Assembly: GCF_000327385.1 (NCBI RefSeq)
Contig: NW_008709979.1
Span: 1,390,667-1,454,666, forward strand
Length of the DNA: 64,000 nucleotides
Source of the DNA: Lottia gigantea
Lineage: Eukaryota > Mollusca > Gastropoda > Lottiidae
Direction: 5' to 3'
Shown here: one piece after another, positions 1-12,859 of the stretch
How positions within the stretch are numbered: position 1 is the first letter of the stretch
Layout of the letters: each line of letters starts with the position of its first letter
Translations under genes and position numbers: made by a program
Notes under the pieces: model-generated
The model's input: only the letters and a program-made list of their open reading frames with translations
Databases searched by the model: none
What the model was told of the DNA's origin: nothing

Positions 1-503
1 TGACTGTATTATCAAACTAGTAGATTCTCTGGCTGTATTATCAAACTAACACATTCTCTGGCTGTATTATCAAACTAGTAGATTCTCTGGCTGTATTATC
101 AAACTAACACATTCTCTGGCTGTATTATCAAACTAGTAGATTCTCTGACTGTATTATCAAACTAGTAGATTCTCCGACTGTATTTTCAAACTAATAGATT
201 CTCTGACTGTATTTTCAAACTAACATATTCTCCGACTGTATTTTCAAACTAACAGATTCTCTGACTGTATTATCAAACTAACAGATTCTCTGACTCTATT
301 ATCAAACTAACAGATTCTCTGACTGTATTTTCAAACTAACAGATTCTCTGACTGTATTTTCAAACTAACATATTCTCTGACTGTATTATCAAACTAACAT
401 ATTCTCTGACTGTATTATCAAACTAACGAATTCTCTGACTGTATTTTCAAACTATCATATTCTCTGACTGTATTTTCAAACTAACAGATTCTCTGACTGT
501 ATT
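1..503. repeat. 29-bp minisatellite, left block
   Basis: About 17 head-to-tail copies of a 29-bp unit beginning TGACTGTATTATCAAACTAG. Units vary at a few fixed positions (TATTATC or TATTTTC; AGTAGATT, AACAGATT or AACACATT). The array reaches the left edge, so its full length is unknown. The same unit resumes at 1046, so the sequence between is an interruption. There are no unique spacers, so this is not CRISPR-like. Confidence 0.95.
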
Positions 504-1045
504 AACATTTCAACCTCGACGACCATTCAATAGACGATCTCACCCTAATCCCAATTGAGCGTATAGAAATTGACTTGCCCGAAGATGAAACTACCAAATT
601 CCGTCAATCTAGGGAGGCCCATTGGATTGAGACATTGAATACAGCAAGACCTATAGGACTAAATATTCATCATAATGTAGGCATAGCACCCTTTGTTGTC
701 CCGTTTAATACAACCAGCAATCGAGCAAGCAAGATAGTTCATGTCCACTATAAGAGCCTTCAAGAGAAATTCCCCCATGTCTATAAGCAGAAAATGATAG
801 TTGCAAATTCAAAAAATAAGAACTTAAATGATAACATTGTTCATAGTAAACTAAAAACAATCAGTTCATAACAGATACTATACTTCTCGCCCATCGGGCG
901 AGTTATTTTTTCTAATTTCAGATCAGAATAAGAACAGAAGAAAACCCAATATCAAGACCCTTAATCCTAATTTCTAAATAAGGTGTCTGCTCCACCCTAG
1001 GCCTGTACATTTGGGAGAATCAAACCCTCCCTTCCCCGAAATATA
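504..1045 (+). mobile_element. Penelope-like element tail inside the minisatellite
   Basis: A reading stretch from about 506 to 868 encodes the end of a Penelope-like (PLE) GIY-YIG region, starting HFNLDDHSIDDL and running into WIETLNTARPIGLN and KNKNLNDNIVHSKL. It matches the antisense PLE at 44.6-45.7 kb, which has HHFNLPDHSIEDL, GLNIQHDN and RDKNLSNFLVRGRL in the same order. Behind the coding part, at 886-902, lies a perfect hairpin, CTCGCCC-ATC-GGGCGAG, followed by a T-rich run. Only the 3' part of an element is present. The 29-bp units flank it directly on both sides. Confidence 0.75.
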
Positions 1046-1227
1046 ACAGATTCTCTGACTGTATTTTCAAACTAACAGATTCTCTGGCTGTATTTTCAAA
1101 CTAACGGATTCTCTGACTGTATTATCAAACTAGTAGATTTTCTGACCGTGTTTTCAAACTAACAGATTCTCTGACTGTATTTTCAAACTAATAGATTCTC
1201 TGACTGTATTATCAAACTAACGAATTC
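1046..1227. repeat. 29-bp minisatellite, right block
   Basis: About six further copies of the same 29-bp unit as at 1-503, some more diverged (for example ACCGTGTTTTC). The block ends near 1227 in unique AT-rich sequence. Confidence 0.93.
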
Positions 1228-3470
1228 AAATACAAACGACTATATCCATCTATTTAAGTATTTAATACTTATACAATCGAATCGAAAATAAAAACAACAC
1301 TTAACAAGATTGATAAAACTTTTCATCGCCTTCAAAAGCTATAGTTGATCAGAGGGAATCAAATCTATGTCATGGATAACATGCATGGTCTTTGCCATTG
1401 AGTAGAACTACATTTCAAAATTATTTCATTTAGTAGCTCTCTTCCATGGATAGTGTCACTTTGACAAGTTCTAGACTAATTTGTAGACAATAGAACAATA
1501 ACTTTAAATTTTCCGTTGAAATTGATGAGAGTGAGACGTGGTATTTTTAATCATAATAAATATGTTAAAGATATTTACAGGTTACAAAATGTGCTCAAGT
1601 CATAACTTGATATTGTTATGATGATATTCCAGTAAACAGAAAGCAGCATAATCCAAAATTAAAGCCTGTAGTGGGAGTATCTTGCATAATATACAAATTT
1701 CGCACATGTACAGAATGAAAATTATCATAATTGTTTCTTCTTATCTTTATAAAAACAAATACTACTAGATCAAAAAGTTTACTATTCTACCACGAAGAAA
1801 ATATTATTTTACAAACATCACCTTTCCCCTATCAAAAACTCATCTAGTTAAGAGAGCACGATAAATTTCGAATTCCGGTATCAGACCCAAAATTGAGGCT
1901 GGCCCAGTTTTGCCCCGCCCCTTACTTTTAAATTCATTATAATTCTACATAGATAAATAAATGCCTGTGAGCCATACTCGGTTGCCTCCTCGACCACAAA
2001 CTAGTCAATAAAAAACGTCAAACGTCCAATGTCCATACTTTTGGGCGAGTTTGTTTGTCGGTTTAACAAAGAAAAAGGGGTAAGGGCGGTGTTATGATAT
2101 TCCTTAAACCCGTGGCTTATCTATATCAATCGATATGTAATGGATACCCTCTTCCTGATATCAATTACTTTCTTTTCCTTATATAGATTGCAATACAACA
2201 TCGTGACAATCTAAATTGTTACTTTCTTTTTCTCCGATCTGTCAACTTCAAACCAAAACATTGCCTAAAATCCAATTCGGATTTTGTAAGCGAAGTAAAA
2301 AAAAAATACGCACAAACCACTATCGATTGCACTCATCACTTAATTTTGCTCACTGCTATACATGTGAGTAACTTTTGTACAAGAAATTGAGTAGCGTACA
2401 CTGTTCGCAGCACATGCGCTGAATTATTGTGGCTTCCAGTTTTTATTTTACTTTTTCAATATGATTTTATTTCAGTGGCGACTCCACAGGGGTTGGGATG
2501 AGGGGGAAATTTGTGAACAGTATATATTACTACGAATAACCACTTTCTTTTTAAAAAAAAAAGGTCGATAAGATTGGTTCAAATTTTCTATAAGGGACGT
2601 GACCTAAACGGTTTTAGATATAGATCTCAGGTCGTCATCATTTTTCAGAACGGTACGATCAATTCAATTCTCCTACGGGTACTTCCCTTTACCTAAGTGG
2701 ATCAGATATTCAGTATCGAAGACCACAGAATTGCATATTGCATTCAGTCAGTATTCAACTGTATTTTTTGATAATGTTCTAAAAGTAGAGAGCAATGGTC
2801 TAATAGATGTACTGTTCCCAAATCCAATTTCACAAGTTCCAAGACACGGCGTATTCAGGTTTGTAAAGAAACTAAACTAATTCATTTTCTATTCAAAACA
2901 AAAAATTGATTTCTAAACTCGACGGAGACATGTTGTTGTATTTCACGCAAATATATGAATTACTTTCCTGGCAGGTAAAGTCAAAGTATGAATCGGCGCG
3001 AAAACTGTAATGAAAACAGAAGTCTCAAATGACTAGCCGATAACAGAAACATTCTGAAAAGGAATTTAAGTATATGGCAGAGACAAATCATTAGAAAGAT
3101 ATTTGGAGTCTGTGAATGGGAAGCTGGGGAATAATTCAGAAGACGTTGATCTTGTATTTTTGCAGTCTATAATCCTTAAGCAATTAGTGTTGACTTGTGT
3201 GTGAGGCTATCCAATTTGGATCATAAAAAATGCACAAGTCATTTCAAGCTACATGCATATACCAAATACCACGAGAATAGTTTTCTGTGTTTTTCGGGTT
3301 TTTTTTCTCTATTGGGTAATCAATTAGGACTATGCCTTTCTAACATTGAGCCCGTATAAAATACATAACTGTAAATAACACATGTACAACGATAAAAACT
3401 TATGCACAATTTGTAATAAGCTTATGATTACTCTTGAAAGAGAAGGGGATGGAGAGGCAAAGAGTAATAT
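1228..3470. other. AT-rich stretch with no recognised gene
   Basis: No reading frame here has recognisable protein character. Near 2475 the string CAGTGGCGACTCC followed by a G-rich run resembles the end of a DNA transposon, but I could not find its partner end. Otherwise nothing supportable. Confidence 0.4.
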
Positions 3471-3489
3471 AAATGTTGGATACACAATT

Positions 3490-4560
3490 AAAAATACAAA
3501 TGATAATGCTCATTTCAAATCTCCACCAAAATGGAGTTCAGACAATTTCTTGAAAGAATAAACTGATTTGGTCTCGCTTATTTTAACTGGTAGATTATTC
3601 CACAATTTTGCACCTTTATTTTTTAAACTGTGTTTATAAAGATCTATTCTAGGTTTTGTAAACATTAGCTTTTTATTAATAGACGAGTAAGAAGTGTTGT
3701 AGGTTAAAACATATTAGAAAGGTATCTTGGACATAAATTATTCGTATATTATATATAAATACCTTATTTTTATTATACCTTATGTCGAATACCATATAAT
3801 CAATGATATTCTTTGAACCTAGATGATCTTTGTAATTGTTTAAGACACAGGTAAGTACTCAGAATTAATTTATGTGCACGATTTTGTTGACGTTTCAATG
3901 TCTTTGATTTCAAACTGGAACTGTCCTAAATTGGTGAACAATAATCTAAATAAAATCCTTTTTGAAGGCTTTTTTCATTTTAGAAATTTTAGAAATATGT
4001 TTGACGTGGTATTTCCAGTTCATATCCTGATTTAAAACAACACCGAGACATTTTTTATTTTATCATTATTTAAAGTATGAACCAAATTAGAGACAGGGAG
4101 TAGCTGAAGATTTTTATAAGTATTTATTAATATACATTTTGTTTTAGAAACATTTACTTTCATCAAATTAGACGTACATCACTTCATAATAGAATCAGCA
4201 TCTTCTTGCAGCTGAAACTGAACAATATCTAAACTATTACTGGTAGAATATATAGTGGTATCATCTACGAAAAGATAGCAGTTTGATTTCAAATGGGAGA
4301 TCATTTATAAAAATATTAAAAAACAATGGTCCCAAGTGAGAATCTTTGAGAACACCATTTGAAATTTTACCATAACATAGAAACAGATTGATCTGAAATA
4401 TGATAGAGTTTAAATTTTTGAAGTAATATTTTATGTCAGACTAAGTCAAAATCTTTCTGAAAGTAAAAAAAATACTGCTCCACAAAGATCTTTATCATTA
4501 TTGGCGTCATCAACAATTCATGTGAATTTCGTTAACAAAGTTAAACATGAATAACCAATA
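3490..4560 (-). mobile_element. Decayed non-LTR retrotransposon (CR1/jockey-like LINE), 3' half
   Basis: Read on the minus strand, this contains scattered reverse-transcriptase blocks in the normal LINE order: SNGVLKDSHLGPLFFNIFIN (GVPQGS-LGPLLF block), then FVDDTTIYSTS (the catalytic F-x-DD box), then DADSIMK followed by a stop and NLMKVNVSKTKCILI, and near the end KGAKLWNNLPVKI with FKKLSELHFGGDLK, the usual C-terminal WNNLP tail. The frame shifts several times and has stops, so it is inactive. The FVDDT aspartates are intact. Family placement rests on the RT tail style only. Confidence 0.75.
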
Positions 4561-5929
4561 ATCCATTGGAAACTAATATTCTAACAAAACAACTGAAGAA
4601 AGGCCTACTCTTAAGGGGAAGTCTCACATACATGTGGACCAATACTGCTAATCTGACATTGAGGCTTCAAATATTGTTCAAGGTCATTGTTCAAAATTAA
4701 TAAATTTAAACGTCAGTGGGTAAATGTAAAAGAATAAACAAAACCTTCTCCGAGTATGCATAATATAATTATATTCTGAGCTAGTAAATCAGGCCATATT
4801 GCCAACTTTCTTGTAAATCTCGAAGCAATGTCGGTCTAGTCTCCTTCATCACGTGTGTTACAGGTTTCGTGAATTATTCATGGTCGTGTTCCTTTAATAC
4901 ACGATGTGAATGATACAAAGAAAAGCGATTGAAATAGATTAGAAACTATTTGCTACCCATTTCGATAATGGATTTGATTAAATGAAAACGGGTTTAAGAT
5001 CTTTGACAAATTTTCGCGTTGAAGACTAATAATATAACAATCTATTTAAATGGAAAGACTGATCCTCGAAGGACTTAAGGGACTTGTTTGCCACTAGACA
5101 GACTAAAACCCTTCTTTAATAATAAAGAGATTATCGCCAATATTTTCATTCCGTCCAACTCCTTTTATCATTACATCTATTCGATTTTCTCGTCACTGTT
5201 CTATCGGCGATTTCACTTATCATTGTCAGTCTTCATTGGGTGCTGATTGAAAATATAGAGATAGCGTAAAAACACATGGGAAATTCTGAGGAAAGGAGAC
5301 TTCTTTTTATGTTTTTAATCAAAGTTACTAAACAATAAAACGTCATTAAACACCTACTGCTTTCTCTGTGCAGGGTTTTTTCTAAATATTCAAAATAAAA
5401 TACGTTTAACAGAGTAACATCTTGAATAATGTAATGGTTGGTAAGCTCTGGTTAGGAAGCAGCTCACATGACAAATTGTCGACCTGCTGCTGTATACTAC
5501 AGATAAGATATAGGATTTTCTATCCTGGGACCTTCATATAAGACAGACAAACAAACATTCATATCATATTTTGATAATTCTTAAATACGAAGATACCTCA
5601 TACTGTCGAGTTTTAACTAATTTCTACACGTCTTTTTCTGGACTTAGTCATCTGAATCTAACATTTAACATTTTAACGTAAGACTAGACAGGGACGATTT
5701 ATGTATTTTTAAAGATTGCTTGCAAGGCAAGGTAACATGGGCACCGTATTTTAAATAATATAAAAATTATAGACGGTAAAAGGTCAAGGTTTATCAAATT
5801 ATCATTAAAAACAAACTTAAAAACGGTCTCGTCAACATAAACATTTGTGAAAAATTTCATCAAAACACAGTGGTCTTTTCACAGATAAAATTTGACACCT
5901 TGAAACAAGACAAAAGCTTTTTTGCTAGT
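4561..5929. other. No recognised gene; possible repeat end
   Basis: AT-rich with no convincing coding region. At about 5719-5745 the string GCAAGGCAAGGTAACATGGG resembles the end motif of the roughly 160-bp array elements at 37190 and 55170, so a worn fragment of that family may lie here. Confidence 0.35.
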
Positions 5930-6393
5930 TAAAGGGGCATTATATTTTATATTTTTTTTGTAGGTCGAAAATATTTTTTGCTAAAATTTATAAAAACTAT
6001 ACCTCGAAATCTAGAGAAAAGAAATGTGTCCATTAACGTATATGAAAGTTTTAACTAAAAAATTCCAGTCGTTAAATTTTGAACACCAAAACTATTTAAA
6101 AAGTTTACGTCAACTTTTTAAGTTTGTTAAGGTTTTGGTAGGTGTAACAAATCTGCTGTACAAATTAAACGCCTAATTGTAGAGAAATATGTTTCCAACT
6201 TATTCTGGAGGTTCCGACTTATAATATCGATCCATTATAAAGCCAAACACCACAACTAGGCTCCGTTTTTAATAAACCCTTTTAAAACAAAGTCAGTTTG
6301 ATCAAGTAGATAAATACCACATTTTAGAAGTATTTTCGGGTATATTTTACGACATTTTTGAAAATGAAAATATGTTTATACTTCCTCTTTAAA
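5930..6393 (-). mobile_element. TTTAAAGGG-ended MITE, copy 3 (reverse orientation)
   Basis: A non-coding element of about 464 bp. It begins GTTAAAGGGGCATT and ends with CTTCCTCTTTAAAC, so its ends are inverted copies of a TTTAAAGGG-type terminus. In reverse complement its interior matches the copies at 15450 and 23818, including CATTTCTCTACAATTAGGCG, AGTTAAAACTTTCA and CAGTTTGATCAA. No transposase is present, so it would be non-autonomous. Confidence 0.7.
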
Positions 6394-6539
6394 CTGTTAA
6401 AATGTTAATCAAAATATCATGATCAATTTACAACTTATAACATCAATATGGCTATAAATATTCAGTTACAAATGGATAATAACACGTTGACAATTCTAAT
6501 TTTACACATTTTCTTAAATGCCAAGGGAAAATACTTAAA

Positions 6540-7290
6540 ACTGCTCGAAAAACAACTATTTCGAAATTGACTGAGATATCAGCATATGTAGGCATACCTA
6601 GTTTCATCAAGATTGGATATAGACTGTTCATTCACGGGCAAAACACATCCATAGAATTTATTGCCATTATCAAAAGTGACCAAGATAATAACTGTAACTT
6701 CTGATGTGTCTAAAAGGCAAATTTTTCTATTAAATCAATCCAATTATAATCAAATTCGAACTTGACCGAGATCTCATCAATACATGGATGCATACCAAGT
6801 TTCATTAAGATCAGATACAAACTGTAGCTTCCATCGTTTCTACCAAGGGCATTATCTCCACAACAGTTCCTCTGATTGCAACAAACTTCGAACCTGACCA
6901 AGAGCTCATCAAAATATATATATGAATACCGAGTTTCATCAAAAACAGATTAAAACTGTAGCTCCTCTAGATGTCTGAAGCTAAATTTGACACATACTAC
7001 TAAGTCAAGGGCAAAAATTCCAAAATCGCTCATACGATTATAACAAAAACCGAACTTGACCGAGATCTCCTCAAAGCAGGCTATACATGCATACTAAGTT
7101 TTCCTAAGATGGAATTAATAAAAATGGAGCCTTTATTGTGTCTACGATCCAAATTTGACATGTTTTACTTCGTCAAGGACATTACCTCCAAAACTGTTCA
7201 TCCTATTATTACCCTATTCGATGGTGATCAAGATCTTATCGATGAAACGTGCATACCAATTTTCACTTTATGGATATAGATGGACAGTGT
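6540..7290. repeat. Degenerate ~160-bp tandem array (BIV160/pearl-like)
   Basis: Four to five worn units carry a recurring core: ACTTGACCGAGATCTCATCA near 6764, with variants near 6566, 6893, 7055 and 7223. Each is followed by a CATACCAAGTTTCATCAAGA-like block. Spacing of the clearer units is about 130-168 bp. Unit length and wording resemble the BIV160/pearl-type repeats known from bivalves; that link is inference. The short reading frames inside look like chance. Confidence 0.65.
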
Positions 7291-8671
7291 GTAAAAAATG
7301 TATTGTTAACGACCATGTTCGATCATACTATTTATTGAACACGTGGTTTTATTTTTCTACGAGTTAAATTTATTGTGGTTTTCCTTCTTCGATAATATGT
7401 CCTTTTTCAAAGTCTTGAGACTGAAATCAACCATCGATGTGGATCTTAAATTATCAAAATTTGTAAGAACTAATCAATCAAATTGCAACGTTCCGGAAGA
7501 ACAGGGAATAATATTGAATTCTCATAACGTCTAGTGACCACTTCATAAAGATGTAAATACGGATTAACAAGCCTGTAATTCTGTTTTACACAACTAACAC
7601 ATTTTTATGTGAGAAGATTGGTGTAGAATTATATTCTTTCTATATAACTCTTAACAAATTCAACAACGATTGTTTTGGTGGCAAAGTGCTGCAGTATCAA
7701 TGAATGTTTCCATAATTAATGCAATGGATCAGCAAAGGCTTATGCATTTGGAAATTTACTGCTCAACGGTCGGTAATGTAAAAAGAAGGAGTGGAGTAAA
7801 TCATTCAAGCCTGATTTACAATTGGTAACACGTCAAAAGGAAAAGGGATAATTGTACCATGGTAATTAGTGGAGTACACACCACTGGCCAACCCTGTTAC
7901 TGTTCTCACTATTTACTCCACTGACCTAACGTTTCTCTGTTGAAATATTTGAAAGCATAATTGGTGTCTATCATGTTGACGAGATATTAATATAATAAGT
8001 TAAATTTTATTAGTTCTATGATTGATTATATTTCATAAAAAAAGGACACAATGACCCGGAAAATATGACTGAAGTTTTGTCTAGGAAACAATTAAATAGA
8101 AATATCTGCTTACTCACGAAATGTTGGCAGTTTCTAGGAATCGTTTTTCACACTTACGACATAACAACAATGGCTTGTTTCCCCCTAGATCATAATTTGA
8201 ATTGACGTTTTCTCAAGGCCAGGCCTTCTGAAAATCATTTATATTTTTCTTGACATGTCTACAAGTATTTTATACATTTTATGTATTCTTCAAGAAATTT
8301 ATCTTAAATTCAGATAAAAATCAATTGATGTAATGATATAACTTGCGACTTAATTTTTTCAGAGATTTGGAAAAAAAAATCACAAGAACAAAATTCTGTT
8401 CGTAGATGTACTCGGCCTAAAATACTGCCTTCGTCGTGAAATTCATCGACGAGGGAAGTTTAAAGTCTCTAAGCTCTACTTCTTACATGCCACATGTCAC
8501 ATTAAATACTGGATATAAACAGGAGAAAACGTTGGCGATTACACACTGATAACTAAGATAAAGTCTAGACGGAAAGTTCCGTCTTGTGCTCTTTGATAAT
8601 ATATCAATACTATATTCGTATTGGTAACTTTAATTAGGCTGGTAATACCTAATACGGGGACATTGCATTTT
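7291..8671. other. No recognised gene
   Basis: AT-rich sequence without coding character. A small inverted pair, AGTGGAGTAAAT at 7790 and its complement near 7911, is too short to call an element. Confidence 0.4.
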
Positions 8672-9400
8672 GACCCGTTTGAAGAATGGGCTACAACAAA
8701 CAGACACTACCGATCGCAAGAATTTGAGTTTACCCGAATATTTTGTATGATTTGAGAATTTAAACAATGAACATTTGCATTAAGAAGTATTGTTTTTTGG
8801 ACCCATTTGAAGAATGGATTACAAAAAACGGAAACTACGTATAAAGGCCCTGTCACACCGGCAAAGCATTCTTATTGCGCTGCTACTGTGACGGAAAAGG
8901 TAGTTAAGGTGGCTATAAGCGTGATGCAAGAGTATAGAGCACGCCAGACATTGTGCTATTGTCGCCACTATTCGCCGAGCCATGGCGTTGATTTTCGACA
9001 TGTTCAAAACAAACGTCAAGGTTTGGCGATCTGTTCTGGCTCGAGTTGAGAATGTCGTGGGATCTAGAATGTCGTTATACAAGCGTTGTAACATCTCCCT
9101 GTGCAGTATAGAAGAGCAGTACACACGTGACAAATCGCTACTAAATAGTTAGAACGCAATAATATGGTCGCGGTAAGAGGTCGACTGTTTTTAAGTTTGC
9201 AATTTTTTACGGATTTTTTTTCTAGTTTTCCTCACGATTGACCACGACCTAGTCCTTTTCCAGTCGCATTAAGATGGCAAATGGTTGCAGTCCGGTTTGA
9301 CGGGGCTAAGAGATATACCCGACCATTCTCCATAATTCGAGAATGTCAACAATGAATAAATTGAGTAGGGTTTTGCATTTTCAGTGAAGTTGTAAATGGC
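8672..9400. repeat. Two-unit tandem duplication (~127 bp), second unit split
   Basis: GACCCGTTTGAAGAATGGGC at 8672 recurs as GACCCATTTGAAGAATGGAT at 8799. The rest of the first unit (ACCCGAATATT to TTTAAACAATGAACA, before 8799) resumes after 9307 as ACCCGACCATT to TCAACAATGAAT. The second unit is therefore interrupted by the 462-bp inverted-repeat element at 8846-9307. Confidence 0.6.
8846..9307. mobile_element. GGCCCTGTCACACCGG TIR element (MITE)
   Basis: The left end reads GGCCCTGTCACACCGG (8846-8861) and the right end CCGGTTTGACGGGGCT (9292-9307), near-perfect inverted complements. The interior has no transposase; the short frames of both strands are unlike any family I know. The insertion splits a tandemly duplicated unit, which marks both borders well. 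I saw no clear target-site duplication. Confidence 0.65.
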
Positions 9401-10112
9401 TTTATAAAGATTGTATCGGGTCTAAAACATGAAACGTACAGAAGACCGTTTTTGCATGATTGATGAGGCAAAGAAATGCTATAAAAAGTACTGAGTTCTT
9501 CTAAATGATTTAGTACAGTAAATGTGAGGTTTATACTCAAATCTCTACGGTAAAATCTCTACAGCAAATCATACTATTTTTTTTACCAGATGAAAATATT
9601 TTATCTTGATGAATTATGGGATTGGTAGTCAACCTACTCAACCTTAGATAATCTTACTTCTTGTAAATGTTCACAAGAGACGACACTTTTGTCACCTGAT
9701 TTAGAAATCAATGCATTATCTCCCCTGAGACTATCTTACATACGGCTTAATCGTAAACCATCATTCTTCAAGATTTAGAAAAGAAAAAACTCACTGGAGA
9801 AATTTGTCTTGGAAATATATAAATTATACGATAAATGAACAGCCACGCTTTGCAGTTGTATATATTGTACAGCGTTAATGAGCCGACAGCTGAAAGATTA
9901 ATATGGAATTTAAACTTGAAACGAACTCTTTTCCACACCTCGCGTTAAATTGTGAAGACAATTCGGCATCCAACCTCAGAAATGCACAGCAATCCATCTT
10001 GGATTTGTGATCCGATAAAATAGTAATAAATAGCGCCCATGGTTGTTTAAATACTGGTTTCATTTGTTAACTTAAAGGATTGTCAAGAGGTTTCTAACGT
10101 TTTGTGCATTTG
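9401..10112. other. No recognised gene
   Basis: AT-rich non-coding sequence; nothing supportable seen. Confidence 0.4.
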
Positions 10113-10275
10113 CGACACTAATAGTGTCGAATTGCATCACTTCAATTTTCAGTCAGATGTCCATGGCTCCCGTAATTCCACTATAGAGCTCTTCGCGATA
10201 GTGGCATCATTGAACGATTAGTTTTAGTGGAATTGCAGGAACCACAGATCCTGACTGAAAATTGGAATGGTGCAA
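10113..10275. repeat. Foldback element with ~52-bp arms
   Basis: The left arm starts TTGCATCACTTCAATTTTCA at 10132. The right arm ends with the complement of TTGCACCATTCCAATTTTCA at 10275. The arms pair over about 52 bp with a loop of about 40 bp. A perfect 17-nt palindrome, CGACACTAATAGTGTCG, sits directly outside the left arm at 10113-10129. A related single copy lies at 52752-52855. Confidence 0.75.
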
Positions 10276-12859
10276 ATTAACAATATCCCCTCAATACACA
10301 AAAAACTCCTTACATTTCTTTTAAATGTTTCAAAAAATTTAATGAAATTTATAAATGATCATCTATGGCTCAAAGGCTATTAATATTGATGTGTCAAATG
10401 AAAATATTCCTGATTTGAATAATCTTGTCTTTGTTTAAAACTAAAAATCATAAAATATGATAATTCATAGCCTTTTTAGTATTGTATGTTAAAACGAGGA
10501 AAGCTTGTCAGCGTTTTATTCTTTTGATTATTATCCAATGTCTCATAACAAACCTAAAATAAAAAGATTAGGGTGATTGAAGAGTAACCAGTTACTATTC
10601 AATATAAGGCACTGGCACAGGGTTAAAGTTATGTTTACAATAATTGTGATGCTAATATGCAATGAACTAAATCATGAGATAGATAAGTCCATGTGAGATA
10701 AAGCATCGGGTTAGTGTGCAGAGGGTTAATAAATGTGAGAAATATAAACACAACTTAGAATTATGACATAAAATTCTAGTTTCAAGATACAGCCCTCTTA
10801 CTTTGAAATGTAGCCTGAAGACAGTTAAAGATATTTTGATTCGTTTATATTTTATGGGTTGACAACCTATGCCACTATCCATATTGTGCATGCACGAATC
10901 TACCAAACCCTTCAGTTTAAACGTACAGTACAAGTCAAGGTTTGAAGTTTTCAGAATTTCTGAAAATTGTTTAAAAAAAGGAATGAGTTAAGTGAAAACC
11001 AAGTCTAGACGAAAAGGTTCTTTAGATTTGTGTTGTTAATACCCTTTTGTTTTTTACCCCTGCTTCTGTGTACCACTAATCGTATGTATACGTCTATACA
11101 GGTGAGTACCAATTATTGTGTAGATGTGAATTATATGTTCAGTTGAAATTCGCAGCTTGTTATCTGTTAAAGTTGTTACATGAACTCCTCAGTACCAATA
11201 TCATCAAGACAATATTATATGTAATTTCCCTTTGGTTCACGATCTGATTTTTCTGCTACATATTTCTTTGAAGATATACTAGCGTTGCAATATTGATGGA
11301 ACTATCGCTAGAGCAGAAATTATGGGATTCATGACAGTAAGTCTTCATTCAATTAAGTGGACAAAAGTTATCTTAGTTCATAAAGTACCACATGCATTCC
11401 ACAACGTTATGTTGCTGAAAAATGTCTTCAGGTGGCTGCCACAGACAAAGAGTGTTTCTTTAGTACATGAGAGGGACTGCTGGAAACTTGAACTAGGATA
11501 TACTAGGATATCCTGTTCAATATTAATAGTGTTTTTGGACCAATCAGACAAAAAGCAAACACAAATTTTTCACATAAAATGTTATTTAGTTGTTAGCGAA
11601 TCTATCATTGGGGTTGTATTTTGAAAATTGCTCAGGATAGTTAAAATCAAGGTGTTAAATAATATTAGCTGAGAGTGTTGAAACGTCACACTTAAGTGTT
11701 TTGAACGCATAGCAAAGGTGTTATACATTAGCAACGTATTGGGTGTTCAGATAAAAAGGCCATCTCAAAGCTTCAGAATGGAATAGAATTACATAGCAGA
11801 TATGCAATGGACCAACAGACCAGCCCAATTCATATATAATGTTGATGCCAGCCAACGTAATCAGCTTTTACCTTAATTATCTGCATAAACACAATCTTTT
11901 AGCTGAATAATGACCCTTTTGGTGTGGTTCACATTGGTGACTTACCTTTCATATCATTTGAGACAATATTCTACATATCTCGTGAGGTTCTTAAACCAAT
12001 GCAACCATACAGACTGGCGGAACATCAACAATTTTTATCACATATTTTTTCAAAGCAAAAATAATCGATTAACTTTGACCTATTCATCCTCTTCTGTTGA
12101 TTATAATATCATAGACCAGACGAATTTCAGAAAAAAAACCTCAAAAAGCTTATTACATTTTATATATTATGACAGGATATTATATTTGAACAACAAAAAA
12201 TTGGTTAATGAGATTTTTACTGATTGAAGTTTCATAGTCTCACTAGATATGAAGCTGAAACTATTTCCTTTGCATCCACAATTCATGCTGAACCTTAATT
12301 ATTTATACCAAATCCAACCTTGCACACGTTAAAGTATATAACGTCGTCTACATACATGTAGGCAACGCCAGGTTTTTATTCTGTAAGCTAGTAATAATTG
12401 TATAAGTTTCACGGCGAGATTATGGCCTTTAGATATATCTTGAAACAATCTATCATATTGCTTTATCTGAATCGAAACACATCCCACTCTAACTAAAACC
12501 AATATCGTGGTCAGTCATATCACACTAGACTTAATAAACTTTTGTCTTAAGACGAGTGTATAGTGCTACTCTGACTAAATACTACTCAATTAGTGCATTA
12601 TCATGCTACACTTCGTAATTGGATTTGATTGGAATCATTCACTTAATGATAACAATAACACTTCTGGAATATTGCTTCAACAATCAGCAAGTTATTCGAC
12701 AGCCACGATTATTCCAATAATACGTTAAGCTCACAGTTTTACTCATTGAAAGAGTATCTGTTTCTTTTAGATAGAAGTGATCATCATGTGCAATGTAACG
12801 TTGTCGAAATTAAATAGTTTTTGGAGCATGTTCATTTTCATCACTATCTAGGAAAAAAT
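10276..12859. other. No recognised gene upstream of exon 1A
   Basis: Several open frames of 88-105 codons occur (for example 11322-11624 and 11910-12227), but they have low-complexity AT-driven composition, no recognisable domain and no clear exon borders. I do not call them genes. Confidence 0.4.

Noticed and set aside
1-1227. CRISPR-like array of 29-bp repeats
   Set aside because: Repeats are directly adjacent with no unique spacers, and the surrounding DNA is clearly animal. It is a minisatellite.
7788-7925. Small inverted-repeat element with AGTGGAGTAAAT arms
   Set aside because: Arms of 12 bp in AT-rich DNA are not enough, and no second copy was seen.
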